A stretch of 39,063 bases of DNA. Origin: JAKOQB01 sp036824465. Lineage in GTDB: Bacteria; Pseudomonadota; Gammaproteobacteria; Burkholderiales; Burkholderiaceae_F. The stretch lies in assembly GCA_036824465.1 (NCBI GenBank), contig DAITAC010000033.1, forward strand, positions 1 to 39,063. Direction: 5' to 3'. Below the pieces are notes generated by a model. The model was not told the DNA's origin. It searched no databases and worked only from the letters and a program-made list of their open reading frames with translations. This document shows positions 7,746 through 15,843 of the stretch, in pieces (the first letter of the stretch is position 1; each line of letters starts with the position of its first letter). A program made the position numbers and the translations under genes.

Positions 7746-9085
7746 AGCACGAAGTGCCTTACAGCGTGCCGCCTGTCCCGTTTCTCACCGCACTGCGCTT
7801 CTGGCTGAAGCTGGGTTTCGTCAGCTTCGGCGGACCAGCAGGACAGATCGCGGTCATGCATCAGGAACTGGTCGAGCGGCGCCGCTGGATTTCCGAGCGG
7901 CGTTTTCTGCACGCCTTGAACTTCTGCATGCTGCTGCCTGGCCCCGAGGCGCAACAACTCGCGACGTACATCGGCTGGCTGATGCATCGGACCTGGGGCG
8001 GCCTCGTCGCCGGCGGTCTTTTTGTGCTGCCGTCGCTGGCGCTGCTGATTGTGCTGTCTTGGATCTATGTTGCGTTCGGCGATGTGCCGCTGGTCGCGGG
8101 CGTCTTTTATGGCATCAAGCCGGCGGTGACGGCGATCGTGCTGCATGCCGCCTGGCGCATCGGCTCGCGCGCGTTGAAGAACGCCTGGTTGTGGACGATC
8201 GCGGCGACGGCCTTTGCCGCCATCTTCGCCCTTGATGCACCGTTTCCGCTGATCGTCGCGATTGCCGCGGCGGTTGGTGCCATTGGGGGCCGCGTTGCGC
8301 CTGCTCGGTTTTCGCCGGGCGGCGGGCACCCGGTGACTGCGACCTCAAGGCACGTGCCGGCGTTGATCGACGATGACACGCCGCCTCCCGCACACGCGCA
8401 ATTCTCGAGACAGCGACTGCTGTACACCGCGCTGATCGGCAGTTTGCTGTGGGGCACAGCGATGCTGCTGCTGATCGCGTCATTTGGTTGGCAGGCGACG
8501 TTGACACAGATGGGTTGGTTCTTCACCAAGGCCGCGCTGCTGACGTTTGGCGGTGCCTATGCGGTGTTGCCCTATGTCTATCAGGGTGCCGTCGAGCACT
8601 ATCAGTGGCTGTCAGCGCCACAGATGATCGCGGGCCTCGCGCTGGGTGAAACGACGCCAGGGCCGCTGATCATGGTGGTCGCGTTTGTCGGCTTCGTGGG
8701 GGCGTGGCAGCAACACGTGTTTGGTCCCGACGCGTCGTTCCTGGCGGGCGCTGCGGCCGCATGCATCGTGACCTTCTTCACCTTTCTGCCGTCGTTCGTC
8801 TTCATCTTTGCCGGTGCACCGTTCATCGAATCCACGCACGGCGACTTGCGCTTCACCGCGCCTTTGACGGCAATCACCGCGGCAGTGGTCGGTGTGATCG
8901 TCAATCTCGCCTTGTTCTTTGCCTGGCATGTGATGTGGCCACAAGGGTACGCCGGCGCATTCGACTGGGTCGCTGCGCTTATCACGGCCGCTGCAGTGAT
9001 TGCGTTGTTTCGTTTCAAGGTCGGTGTGATTCCCGTCATCGGCGCCTGCGCTCTGGCAGGGCTGATCCTGGTGTGGATACGCTGA
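7742..9085 (+). CDS. chrA: Chromate transporter ChrA (two-domain type)
   Basis: ChrA is an inner-membrane efflux carrier that lowers cytoplasmic chromate. At 447 residues it is the long type with two homologous CHR halves. The first carries FVSFGGPAGQIAVMHQELVE and the LLPGPEAQQLATYIGW motif near the N-terminus. The second carries LLTFGGAYAVLPYVYQGAVE and GLALGETTPGPLIMVVAFVG from about residue 260. Around ten hydrophobic segments are visible, and a hydrophilic linker at about residues 190-220 separates the halves. It starts at a GTG overlapping the chrB stop, implying translational coupling. The SOD-rhodanese gene follows after 13 bases. Confidence 0.95.
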   Translation: MKHEVPYSVPPVPFLTALRFWLKLGFVSFGGPAGQIAVMHQELVERRRWISERRFLHALNFCMLLPGPEAQQLATYIGWLMHRTWGGLVAGGLFVLPSLALLIVLSWIYVAFGDVPLVAGVFYGIKPAVTAIVLHAAWRIGSRALKNAWLWTIAATAFAAIFALDAPFPLIVAIAAAVGAIGGRVAPARFSPGGGHPVTATSRHVPALIDDDTPPPAHAQFSRQRLLYTALIGSLLWGTAMLLLIASFGWQATLTQMGWFFTKAALLTFGGAYAVLPYVYQGAVEHYQWLSAPQMIAGLALGETTPGPLIMVVAFVGFVGAWQQHVFGPDASFLAGAAAACIVTFFTFLPSFVFIFAGAPFIESTHGDLRFTAPLTAITAAVVGVIVNLALFFAWHVMWPQGYAGAFDWVAALITAAAVIALFRFKVGVIPVIGACALAGLILVWIR

Positions 9086-9098
9086 GGAGGAGTACGGA

Positions 9099-10025
9099 AT
9101 GAACTACGAACTGAAACCGCTGCCCTTCGATGCCACTGAATTGCGAGGACTGTCCGAGCGATTGATCGTCAGCCACCACCGCAATAACTACGCGGGCGCG
9201 GTGGGGAGACTGAATGCGATCCGCACGCGTGTGCGTTCGATTGACATCGAGAAGGTGGCGGGGTTCGAATTGAATGGGCTCAAACGCGAAGAACTGATCG
9301 CTGCCAATTCAATGCTGTTGCACGAGGTGCACTTCGATAACCTCGGTGGCAAAAGTGAACTCGCCGACGGTCCGCTGCGGACCGCGCTGGCGGCTGCTTT
9401 CGGCTCGTTTGACCGCTGGCGCGCCGAATTCGTCGCGATGGGCAAAGCGCTGGCGGGCGGCTCCGGCTGGGTGCTGATGTCATGGTTTCCGCGCGGCGGT
9501 CAACTGGTCAACCAATGGTCCGCGGACCACGCGCATGCGCTGGGTGAGGCAACGCCGATCATCGCGCTCGATATGTACGAACATGCGTATCACATTGATT
9601 ACGGCTCGGCCGCCGCCGATTACGTGCAGGCTTTCATGCATAACCTGCACTGGGATCGGATCGCTGAGCGTTTCGAGCTGGCTGTGGCGGCAACTGCTGC
9701 ATCGATTGAAATCGCGCCCGATGCACTCGCGGCGCAGCTCAATGACTGGCAAATCATCGACGTCAGACGCCGTCCGGTGTTTGAGGCGGCGGAAGAAGTG
9801 ATCGTCGGTGCTCGCTGGCGCGATCCCGAACACGTCGATGTGTGGGCCTGCGACCTGGATCGTGCGCGGCCGATGGCGCTTTACTGCGTGCATGGCCACG
9901 CGATCAGCCGTGCAACGGCGCTCGCGCTGAGACACCGTGGCTTCGATGTGCACTGCGTTGCCGGCGGCATCGAGGCCTGGCGTGCGCGCAATCTGCCGCT
10001 TAAGAGGAAGGAAGGCCAACCATGA
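9099..10025 (+). CDS. Superoxide dismutase (Fe/Mn)-rhodanese fusion protein
   Basis: The 308-residue protein joins two domains. Residues 1 to about 200 are an Fe/Mn superoxide dismutase: the first ligand is His26 in SHHRNNY, the second lies in LLHEVHFDNLG, and the last two are in DMYEHAYHIDYG. Residues from about 205 onward are a rhodanese-like domain with IIDVRRRPVFE, the putative active-site loop CVHGHAIS and a typical C-terminus GIEAWRARNLPLKR. Chromate reduction yields superoxide, and chr operons often carry an SOD (ChrC); the rhodanese domain could serve sulfur transfer or thiol repair, which is inference. A strong AGGAGGAG precedes the ATG. No signal peptide is seen, so it is cytoplasmic. 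The stop overlaps the next start by ATGA. Confidence 0.9.
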   Translation: MNYELKPLPFDATELRGLSERLIVSHHRNNYAGAVGRLNAIRTRVRSIDIEKVAGFELNGLKREELIAANSMLLHEVHFDNLGGKSELADGPLRTALAAAFGSFDRWRAEFVAMGKALAGGSGWVLMSWFPRGGQLVNQWSADHAHALGEATPIIALDMYEHAYHIDYGSAAADYVQAFMHNLHWDRIAERFELAVAATAASIEIAPDALAAQLNDWQIIDVRRRPVFEAAEEVIVGARWRDPEHVDVWACDLDRARPMALYCVHGHAISRATALALRHRGFDVHCVAGGIEAWRARNLPLKRKEGQP

Positions 10026-10474
10026 AATGGGTCACACGCGAACGTCCAAAGATCGACCGCATCGCCTGCCCATGGCTGATCCGGCGCTTCATCGATCCGG
10101 AGGGGGAAATTCTTTTCGTGCCGAGCGCGCAGGTGCAGCAGGTTGCGCGCGCAACGCCGGCGACGCCGTTTGACGTGCCAGGCGTCGAACTCACGCACGT
10201 CGGCGAGCTGTGCAGCTTCGATGCGTTCCTGCGCAAGTACGCAATCGTCCAGCCCGGGCTGGATACGCTTGCGTTAATCGTGCGTGCCGCCGATACGGAT
10301 CGACTAGACCTTGCACCGCAGGCGTCTGGACTGCTGGCGATTTCGCTCGGCCTGGGCGAAAAGTATGCGGATGATCATGCGCTGCTGGCGCAGGGCATGA
10401 TCCTCTATGACGCGCTGTACGCGTGGTGCCGTTCAGCGCGACGCGAGCGCCTAGCTCGGAACTGCACGAGCTGA
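10022..10474 (+). CDS. Stand-alone ChrB C-terminal domain protein
   Basis: This 150-residue protein consists only of the domain found at the C-terminus of ChrB. Its RPKIDRIACPWLIRRFIDPE at about residues 7-26 matches GLWVDRVACAWLIRRFIDPE of the upstream full-length ChrB, and the later segment ending in AQGMILYDALYAWC is also shared with that family. It lacks the N-terminal winged-helix half, so it probably does not bind DNA by itself. It might be a chromate-handling or reducing partner, or modulate ChrB; nothing in the sequence decides this. It starts within the ATGA overlap with the SOD-rhodanese gene and is the last gene of the chr operon, ending 12 bases from the convergent rne stop. Confidence 0.85.
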   Translation: MKWVTRERPKIDRIACPWLIRRFIDPEGEILFVPSAQVQQVARATPATPFDVPGVELTHVGELCSFDAFLRKYAIVQPGLDTLALIVRAADTDRLDLAPQASGLLAISLGLGEKYADDHALLAQGMILYDALYAWCRSARRERLARNCTS

Positions 10475-10486
10475 GGCGTCCGCGGT

Positions 10487-13246
10487 TTACGCCGGTTGCG
10501 AAGGTTGCATGTCGCGCCGGCGCGTTTCCACCTGAATCAGCGGACCCAGATCAAGGGGCGGCAACACCGGGCGTTCGCGCGGAACCCGAATCGGCCCGGG
10601 CTCGGCGGCGATGCGCGCGAGGACCTCGGCATGCTTGGCAGGCGCCGTCTGCACCAGCATCAACCCGGCTTGCTCGAGCAGCGGTGTCAGTGTCTCGATC
10701 GACATTGGCGCTGCTTCAACGCGCGGCAAGGCGATTGATGGTGGCGCGGCAGCGGCAATGACGGGCTGCTGCAACTGCGGGGTCGGCTCATTTGGCTCCG
10801 CCACGGCTTCGGCAAACTGCGGTGCTGCGGCGATCGGCGCCTCCTCCGTCGCTATGGTGGGCACGGGCGATTCGATGGCCTCTGTCCCTTGAGCGACGGC
10901 CGTATCTGCTCGTTCGACGTCCCGCTCGCCGCCCCGTCCACGGCGACGGCGACGGCGCCGCCCGCGGCGGTCGTCTCCGCCCTCGTCGGCCCCCGGTGTC
11001 AAATCTGACACCGTCGGTGCCTCGAGCGCAGCGACTGCGGAAGAGGCGAGCGCGACCGGCACAGCGAGAGGCGCACTCACGTCGATATCGATCGCCGGCT
11101 TTGGAAGTTCCGCTGACTCGACTCGTTGCGCCTCTGCTTGCTGGCGAGGACGTTGTCCCCGCTCCGGGCGCGGTGGACGACGTTCACGAGTCTCCGCTTC
11201 GGGGCGCGCCTCAGCGGGCTTGCGGTCGCGTTCCTCGGGCCGCTCATTCCGACCCGGACGCTGGTCTCGCCTCTGCCCCTCCGGCCGGGGGCCACGTGAC
11301 CCGTCGCGGCCTCCACGTTCGCTGCGCTTCTCACGGCGACCGTTGCCGCGTTCGCCACGATCACGTCCGGTCTCATTCGCACCACGCCCCGGCCGAGGCG
11401 GTTCTGCTGCGCGCGGCGCTGCGAGGGCCGGGGCGGAAGCCACCGTTGGCTCTCCGGCAAAGAAGCGCTTGAGGCGATTCCAGAGCGAAGCCGCCGGCGC
11501 AGCGACCACGGCGGGCGCCGGAATCGGAGCAGCCGCGGGAGGAGGGGCGACGACCGGCGCGGGTGTCTCGGGCACGATGCCGCGGACAACGGCCTCCTGC
11601 TTCGGCCGTGCGCGCTCGGCTTCGGCCGCCTTGGCGGCGCCGTAGACGGTATCCAGCGCAGGTGCCTCAGCACGGTCATAGCTGGCCTTGGCCAGATCCA
11701 GACGCTCGTCGTCGTGCTTCAGGCGCTCGATCTTGTAGTGCGGGGTCTCAAGGTGCTTGTTCGGAATCAACACGAGCGACACGCGATGCCGCGCCTCGAG
11801 CTTGGCGATATCGGCGCGCTTCTCGTTGAGCAGGTAGGTGGCAACTTCGACCGGCAACTGCGCGTGAATCGCCGCGGTGTTTTCCTTCATCACTTCTTCC
11901 TGCAGGATGCGCAGGATGTGAAGCGCCGAGCTGTCCGTGTCGCGGATCACGCCGACGCCATTACAGCGCGGGCAGGCAACGTGGCTGCCTTCCGACAGCG
12001 CCGGCCGCAGCCGCTGCCGTGACAGTTCCATCAGCCCGAAGCGCGAGATCTTGCCCATCTGCACGCGCGCGCGGTCGTAATGCAGTGCATCCTTCAACCG
12101 GTTCTCGACCGCGCGCTGGTTCTTGGCGTCTTCCATGTCGATGAAGTCGATCACGATCAGCCCGCCCAGATCGCGCAGACGCAGCTGACGTGCCGCTTCA
12201 TCGGCCGCCTCGGCGTTGGTCTTGAGCGCCGTTTCCTCGATATCCGATCCTTTGGTTGCCCGCGCCGAGTTGACGTCGATCGACACCAGCGCCTCGGTAT
12301 GGTCGATCACGATCGCGCCGCCGGACGGCAGCGGGACCGTGCGCGAGTGCGCAGTCTCGATCTGATGCTCGATCTGGAAGCGTGAAAAAAGCGGGATGTC
12401 GTCCTTGTAACGCTTGACGCGATTGACCATGTCCGGCATTACGTGCGACATGAACTGCTGCGCCTGCTCGGCGACATCGTCGGTGTCGACCAGGATCTCG
12501 CCGATCTCCGGATGGAAGTAGTCGCGAATCGCGCGGATCACGAGGCTCGATTCCTCGAAGATCAGAAACGGCGCCGGATTCAGGCGCTTGTTCTTCTGCC
12601 CATCGCTTGAAGCGTCCTTGACCGTGTTGCCGGCCGCATCGCGATACAGCGCTGTGGACGCGCCCTCGATCGCGCGCCACAATTGCAGCAGATAGTTCAG
12701 GTCCCACTGCAGTTCTTCCACGGCACGGCCGATTCCGGCAGTGCGCGCGATCACGCTCATGCCAGATGGCAATTCGAGCTTGTCGACCGCTTCGCGCAAT
12801 TCCTGCCGATCTTCACCTTCGACGCGACGCGACACGCCGCCGCCGCGGGGGTTGTTCGGCATCAGCACCAGATATCGGCCGGCCAGGGAGACGAACGTGG
12901 TGAGCGCCGCGCCCTTATTGCCGCGCTCTTCCTTCTCAACCTGGACGATCATCTCCTGCCCTTCGGAGATGGCCTCATTGATGCGGGCGCGCCCGACATC
13001 GACGCCTGACTTGAAGAAGTTGCGCGAGATTTCCTTGAACGGCAGGAAGCCGTGGCGCTCTTCGCCGTAGTCGACGAAGCAGGCTTCGAGGCTCGGTTCG
13101 ACGCGGGTGACAAGGCCCTTGTAGATGTTCGACTTGCGCTGTTCGCGCCCTGCGGTCTCGATGTCGATGTCGATGAGCTTCTGTCCATCGACGATCGCCA
13201 CGCGCAGCTCTTCTGCATGCGTGGCGTTGAAAAGCATCCGTTTCAT
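10487..13246 (-). CDS. rne: Ribonuclease E
   Basis: RNase E is the endonuclease that initiates mRNA decay and processes rRNA and tRNA at the inner membrane face. The 919-residue protein has the N-terminal S1 region (IYKGLVTRVEPSLEACFVDY), the RNase H/DNase I-like catalytic core with SIDVNSARATKG and VIDFIDMED, which carry the two metal-binding Asp residues, and the zinc-link CPRCNGVG. From about residue 560 the protein is a disordered scaffold rich in Ala, Pro, Arg and Glu, including a run RRGRRRRRRRGRGGER that should bind RNA. A conserved short segment RVPRERPVLPPLDLGPLI lies near the end. AGGAGAG precedes the ATG at 13246. The gene stands alone, with a long leader upstream. Confidence 0.96.
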   Translation of the reverse strand: MKRMLFNATHAEELRVAIVDGQKLIDIDIETAGREQRKSNIYKGLVTRVEPSLEACFVDYGEERHGFLPFKEISRNFFKSGVDVGRARINEAISEGQEMIVQVEKEERGNKGAALTTFVSLAGRYLVLMPNNPRGGGVSRRVEGEDRQELREAVDKLELPSGMSVIARTAGIGRAVEELQWDLNYLLQLWRAIEGASTALYRDAAGNTVKDASSDGQKNKRLNPAPFLIFEESSLVIRAIRDYFHPEIGEILVDTDDVAEQAQQFMSHVMPDMVNRVKRYKDDIPLFSRFQIEHQIETAHSRTVPLPSGGAIVIDHTEALVSIDVNSARATKGSDIEETALKTNAEAADEAARQLRLRDLGGLIVIDFIDMEDAKNQRAVENRLKDALHYDRARVQMGKISRFGLMELSRQRLRPALSEGSHVACPRCNGVGVIRDTDSSALHILRILQEEVMKENTAAIHAQLPVEVATYLLNEKRADIAKLEARHRVSLVLIPNKHLETPHYKIERLKHDDERLDLAKASYDRAEAPALDTVYGAAKAAEAERARPKQEAVVRGIVPETPAPVVAPPPAAAPIPAPAVVAAPAASLWNRLKRFFAGEPTVASAPALAAPRAAEPPRPGRGANETGRDRGERGNGRREKRSERGGRDGSRGPRPEGQRRDQRPGRNERPEERDRKPAEARPEAETRERRPPRPERGQRPRQQAEAQRVESAELPKPAIDIDVSAPLAVPVALASSAVAALEAPTVSDLTPGADEGGDDRRGRRRRRRRGRGGERDVERADTAVAQGTEAIESPVPTIATEEAPIAAAPQFAEAVAEPNEPTPQLQQPVIAAAAPPSIALPRVEAAPMSIETLTPLLEQAGLMLVQTAPAKHAEVLARIAAEPGPIRVPRERPVLPPLDLGPLIQVETRRRDMQPSQPA

Positions 13247-13672
13247 TCAGCTCTCCTGCGCGCCTCTTTTCGGGGCGCTTTGACGCTGAATCGATTCGGG
13301 CCGAAACGCGCCGCGGTGCGCGGCGGACCGCAACTCAGTCGAGACGATGTCCGAGCGGACGACGCGGCGGATACTCCACCGTCCGTGCCACTTCATTGCC
13401 GGCCAAGGCAAACTTTCCTCTCGCGGCGGTTGCTCGTCCTGAAGTCATGCTGTCGGTTCGCGTCACACCCGCTCACAACGGCGGGCCAAGCTCGATTCGA
13501 TTCAACCGGGCGGACGACTGTCGGATGACCGTCGCGCGTTGCCCTCGGGTTACTCGTTGCGGCGACCACGAAGTCGTCGCGCTTTGTATATCACCGGCCT
13601 TCAATCGTGACCGATGTGCCTGCGTCGATTCTGCTCCGATGCATCCTGCCCTAAGCCGGCGCCATCGGCCGT
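13247..13672 (-). promoter_or_regulatory. rne 5' leader region without a gene
   Basis: Upstream of rne no credible gene is visible. A weak minus-strand promoter (TATACA complementary to about 13585-13590, poor -35) would give a leader of roughly 330 bases. That length is similar to the E. coli rne leader through which RNase E controls its own mRNA. GC-rich hairpins are present, for example CGCCGC / GCGGCG at 13309-13325. Autoregulation here is inferred from the known E. coli case. Confidence 0.4.
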
Positions 13673-13678
13673 TAGAAT
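13673..13678 (+). promoter_or_regulatory. Possible -10 box upstream of rluC
   Basis: TAGAAT followed by CGCCCC matches the -10 plus GC-rich discriminator pattern seen upstream of acpP and lepA in this window. No good -35 is visible. It would give rluC a leader of about 115 bases. Confidence 0.45.
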
Positions 13679-13800
13679 CGCCCCACGTCGAACTTGCGGC
13701 AGCCGGCTCGACTTCGTTGCCCCGCCTCGCAGGGCTCAACTCCTGAGCCGTCACTTGAAGTGCGCTGCCTAACTTCAACGCGCGCTCAAGTATATGCAAC

Positions 13801-14832
13801 ATGGACGCTCCCGGCAAAACGCGTACTGAACGGGCAGCCCGGTCGGGTGAACGGCGGCGGCCAACTGGCGCTCCTGCCGCACCGGCCGCGGTGTCGGCCG
13901 ACCGGGTTGCACAGGTCACGGTCGGCGAAGACGGAGCCGGCCAGCGCCTCGATAACTACCTGCTGAAGCTCGCCAAGGGCGTGCCGAAAAGCCACGTCTA
14001 TCGGATCGTCCGCAGCGGAGAGGTACGCGTGAACAAGGCACGCGCGACGGTGAGTCAGCGGCTCGCCGCGGGAGATGTGCTGCGCGTTCCGCCGCTGCGA
14101 ACCGCCGCCTGCGCCACGCCGCGCGCGACGCCGCTGGCCGACCTGCCGCCGATCCTGTTCGAGGACGAGCACCTGCTTGTGATCGATAAGCCGGCCGGCC
14201 TGGCTGCACATGGGGGCAGCGGTATCGCGTTCGGGCTGATCGAGCGGTTGCGAGCCGCACGACCGCAGCAACCGTTCCTTGAACTTGCGCACCGCCTGGA
14301 TCGGGGGACGTCGGGCGTGCTGCTGCTGGCAAAGTCGCGCCGCGCGCTGGTGCGGCTGCACGAACAACTGCGCGAAGGGCAGGTGGACAAGCGCTACCTG
14401 ACGCTGGTTGCAGGTGACTGGGTAAATGATCGGCAGCACATCAAGGCGGCGTTGACCAAGTATGTGACCAAGGCCGGCGAGCGTCGCGTGGCGGTTGATC
14501 CCGAGGGAATGCCGTCGCACACGATCATCACACTGCGGGAGCGGCTCGGGGAGTTTTCCTTGCTCGAGGCACAGCTCAAGAGCGGACGCACGCATCAGAT
14601 ACGCGTACACCTTGCACATGCGGGATTTGCGATCGTGGGCGACGAAAAGTACGGAGACTTTGATCTGAATCGGCGCCTGGCAAGGGGTGATTTCGGCGCA
14701 AAGTTCGGGCGGATGTTTCTGCATGCCTTTCACGCCAGTCTTGTCCACCCGGTGAGCGGGGAAAGGCTTGTGCTGGAAGCACAGCTTCCGCCCGAATGCG
14801 ATGAACTGCTGCGGACGCTGCGACATGCTTGA
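13801..14832 (+). CDS. rluC: 23S rRNA pseudouridine synthase RluC
   Basis: RluC isomerises uridines 955, 2504 and 2580 of 23S rRNA (E. coli numbering). The 343-residue protein has an S4 RNA-binding domain (about residues 40-95, with QRLDNYLLKLAKGVPKSHVY) and the RluA-type catalytic domain. The latter contains HRLDRGTSGVLLLAKS with the catalytic Asp and the later SGRTHQIRVHLAHAG. The first 35 residues are an Arg/Ala/Pro-rich extension. The ATG at 13801 has no clear Shine-Dalgarno, so the true start could be further downstream at a GTG. It is divergent from rne, as is usual, and its last codons overlap the start of the phosphatase gene. Confidence 0.93.
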   Translation: MDAPGKTRTERAARSGERRRPTGAPAAPAAVSADRVAQVTVGEDGAGQRLDNYLLKLAKGVPKSHVYRIVRSGEVRVNKARATVSQRLAAGDVLRVPPLRTAACATPRATPLADLPPILFEDEHLLVIDKPAGLAAHGGSGIAFGLIERLRAARPQQPFLELAHRLDRGTSGVLLLAKSRRALVRLHEQLREGQVDKRYLTLVAGDWVNDRQHIKAALTKYVTKAGERRVAVDPEGMPSHTIITLRERLGEFSLLEAQLKSGRTHQIRVHLAHAGFAIVGDEKYGDFDLNRRLARGDFGAKFGRMFLHAFHASLVHPVSGERLVLEAQLPPECDELLRTLRHA

Positions 14833-15481
14833 ACGTTTCGATCTCGTTGTCTTCGACTGGGATGGCACCTTGATCGACTCCACCCCGACCATCGCCCGCA
14901 GCATTCAGGCGGCGGCGTCTGACCTTGGATTGCCGGTCCCGGATTTCGAGCGCGCCAGCCACGTGATCGGGCTGGGGCTGCGCGACGCACTGGCGCTTGC
15001 GGTGCCCGATCTGGAACCAGCGCGCGCCGCGGCGTTTTCGGAGCGTTATCGCGTGCATTATCTGGCGGCGGAAAACGACTTTGATCTGTTTGATGGCGCC
15101 CGCGAACTGATCGATGCAATTCGCGCACGCGACGTGCGGCTTGCTATCGCGACCGGCAAGAGCCGGGCGGGACTGGCGCGTGCGCTGGGGGCGGCGGAAA
15201 TGAACGGGGTGTTCGCGGCCACGCGCTGCGCCGACCAGACGCATCCGAAGCCGCATCCGGCAATGCTGCTCGAACTGACGGAAGAATTGATGGTTGAACC
15301 TGACCGCACGCTGATGATCGGCGACACCACACATGACCTGCAGATGGCCGCGGCGGCACGGACGCACGCGGTCGGTGTGACTCACGGCGCGCATCCAGCC
15401 GAGGCGCTGCGCGCGCTCGCCCCGCTCGCCATGTTCAATTCGCTGCGCGAGTTGCACGCATGGTTGCTGCCGAGGCGGTAA
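14825..15481 (+). CDS. HAD-family phosphatase, phosphoglycolate phosphatase-like
   Basis: This 218-residue cytoplasmic HAD phosphatase has the nucleophile motif FDWDGTLIDS at residues 8-17, a helical cap, motif II IATGKSR, the motif III lysine in KPHP and motif IV MIGDTTHDLQMA. It resembles Gph-like phosphatases that hydrolyse phosphoglycolate or related small phosphates. In this genomic position, next to rluC, the substrate has not been established as far as I know. The ATG at 14825 lies inside the end of rluC (ATGCTTGA), and the frame overlaps the Rieske gene by 22 bases, so translation of the three is probably coupled. A longer upstream start at 14768 lies well inside rluC and is rejected. 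Confidence 0.9.
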   Translation: MLERFDLVVFDWDGTLIDSTPTIARSIQAAASDLGLPVPDFERASHVIGLGLRDALALAVPDLEPARAAAFSERYRVHYLAAENDFDLFDGARELIDAIRARDVRLAIATGKSRAGLARALGAAEMNGVFAATRCADQTHPKPHPAMLLELTEELMVEPDRTLMIGDTTHDLQMAAAARTHAVGVTHGAHPAEALRALAPLAMFNSLRELHAWLLPRR

Positions 15482-15843
15482 TCGAACTGTGCGCGGCTGA
15501 TGCGCTACGCGACGGCAGCACCGGTATTCGTTTCGAACTGATCGCGGGCGGCGAGCGGGCAACCGGATTCGTGATCCGCCATCGCGGTCGCGTGCATGGC
15601 TACGTCAATCGCTGCGCGCATGTGGCAATGGAGCTTGACTGGCAGCCGGGCGAGTTCTTCGACTTTGACCGCGAGTTTCTTGTCTGCGCCACGCATGGCG
15701 CTTTGTACGAACCGAACTCCGGCGCCTGTGCGGGCGGACCTTGTGCGGGGCGCGGCAGTCTGCGTCGGCTCGACGTATTCGAGCGCGACGGCACGATCTA
15801 CTGGCGACCCGATCCGTTCGCGCGTGCGCCCGATCGTCGCTGA
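15460..15843 (+). CDS. Rieske [2Fe-2S] domain protein
   Basis: This 127-residue single-domain protein resembles Rieske ferredoxins and nitrite reductase small subunits. The cluster ligands are seen as CAH at about residues 50-52 and CATH at about 78-81, with the downstream stretch GALYEPNSGACAGGPC typical of the family. It would carry one [2Fe-2S] cluster with two Cys and two His and act in cytoplasmic electron transfer; the partner is unknown. No transmembrane segment is present. It starts at an ATG overlapping the phosphatase gene by 22 bases, and the last codons overlap the convergent methyltransferase gene. Confidence 0.85.
   Translation: MVAAEAVIELCAADALRDGSTGIRFELIAGGERATGFVIRHRGRVHGYVNRCAHVAMELDWQPGEFFDFDREFLVCATHGALYEPNSGACAGGPCAGRGSLRRLDVFERDGTIYWRPDPFARAPDRR

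Noticed and set aside
13786..14904. 372-codon frame on the minus strand across rluC
   Set aside because: It is antisense to rluC, which has complete S4 and catalytic motifs. The frame shows no family features.
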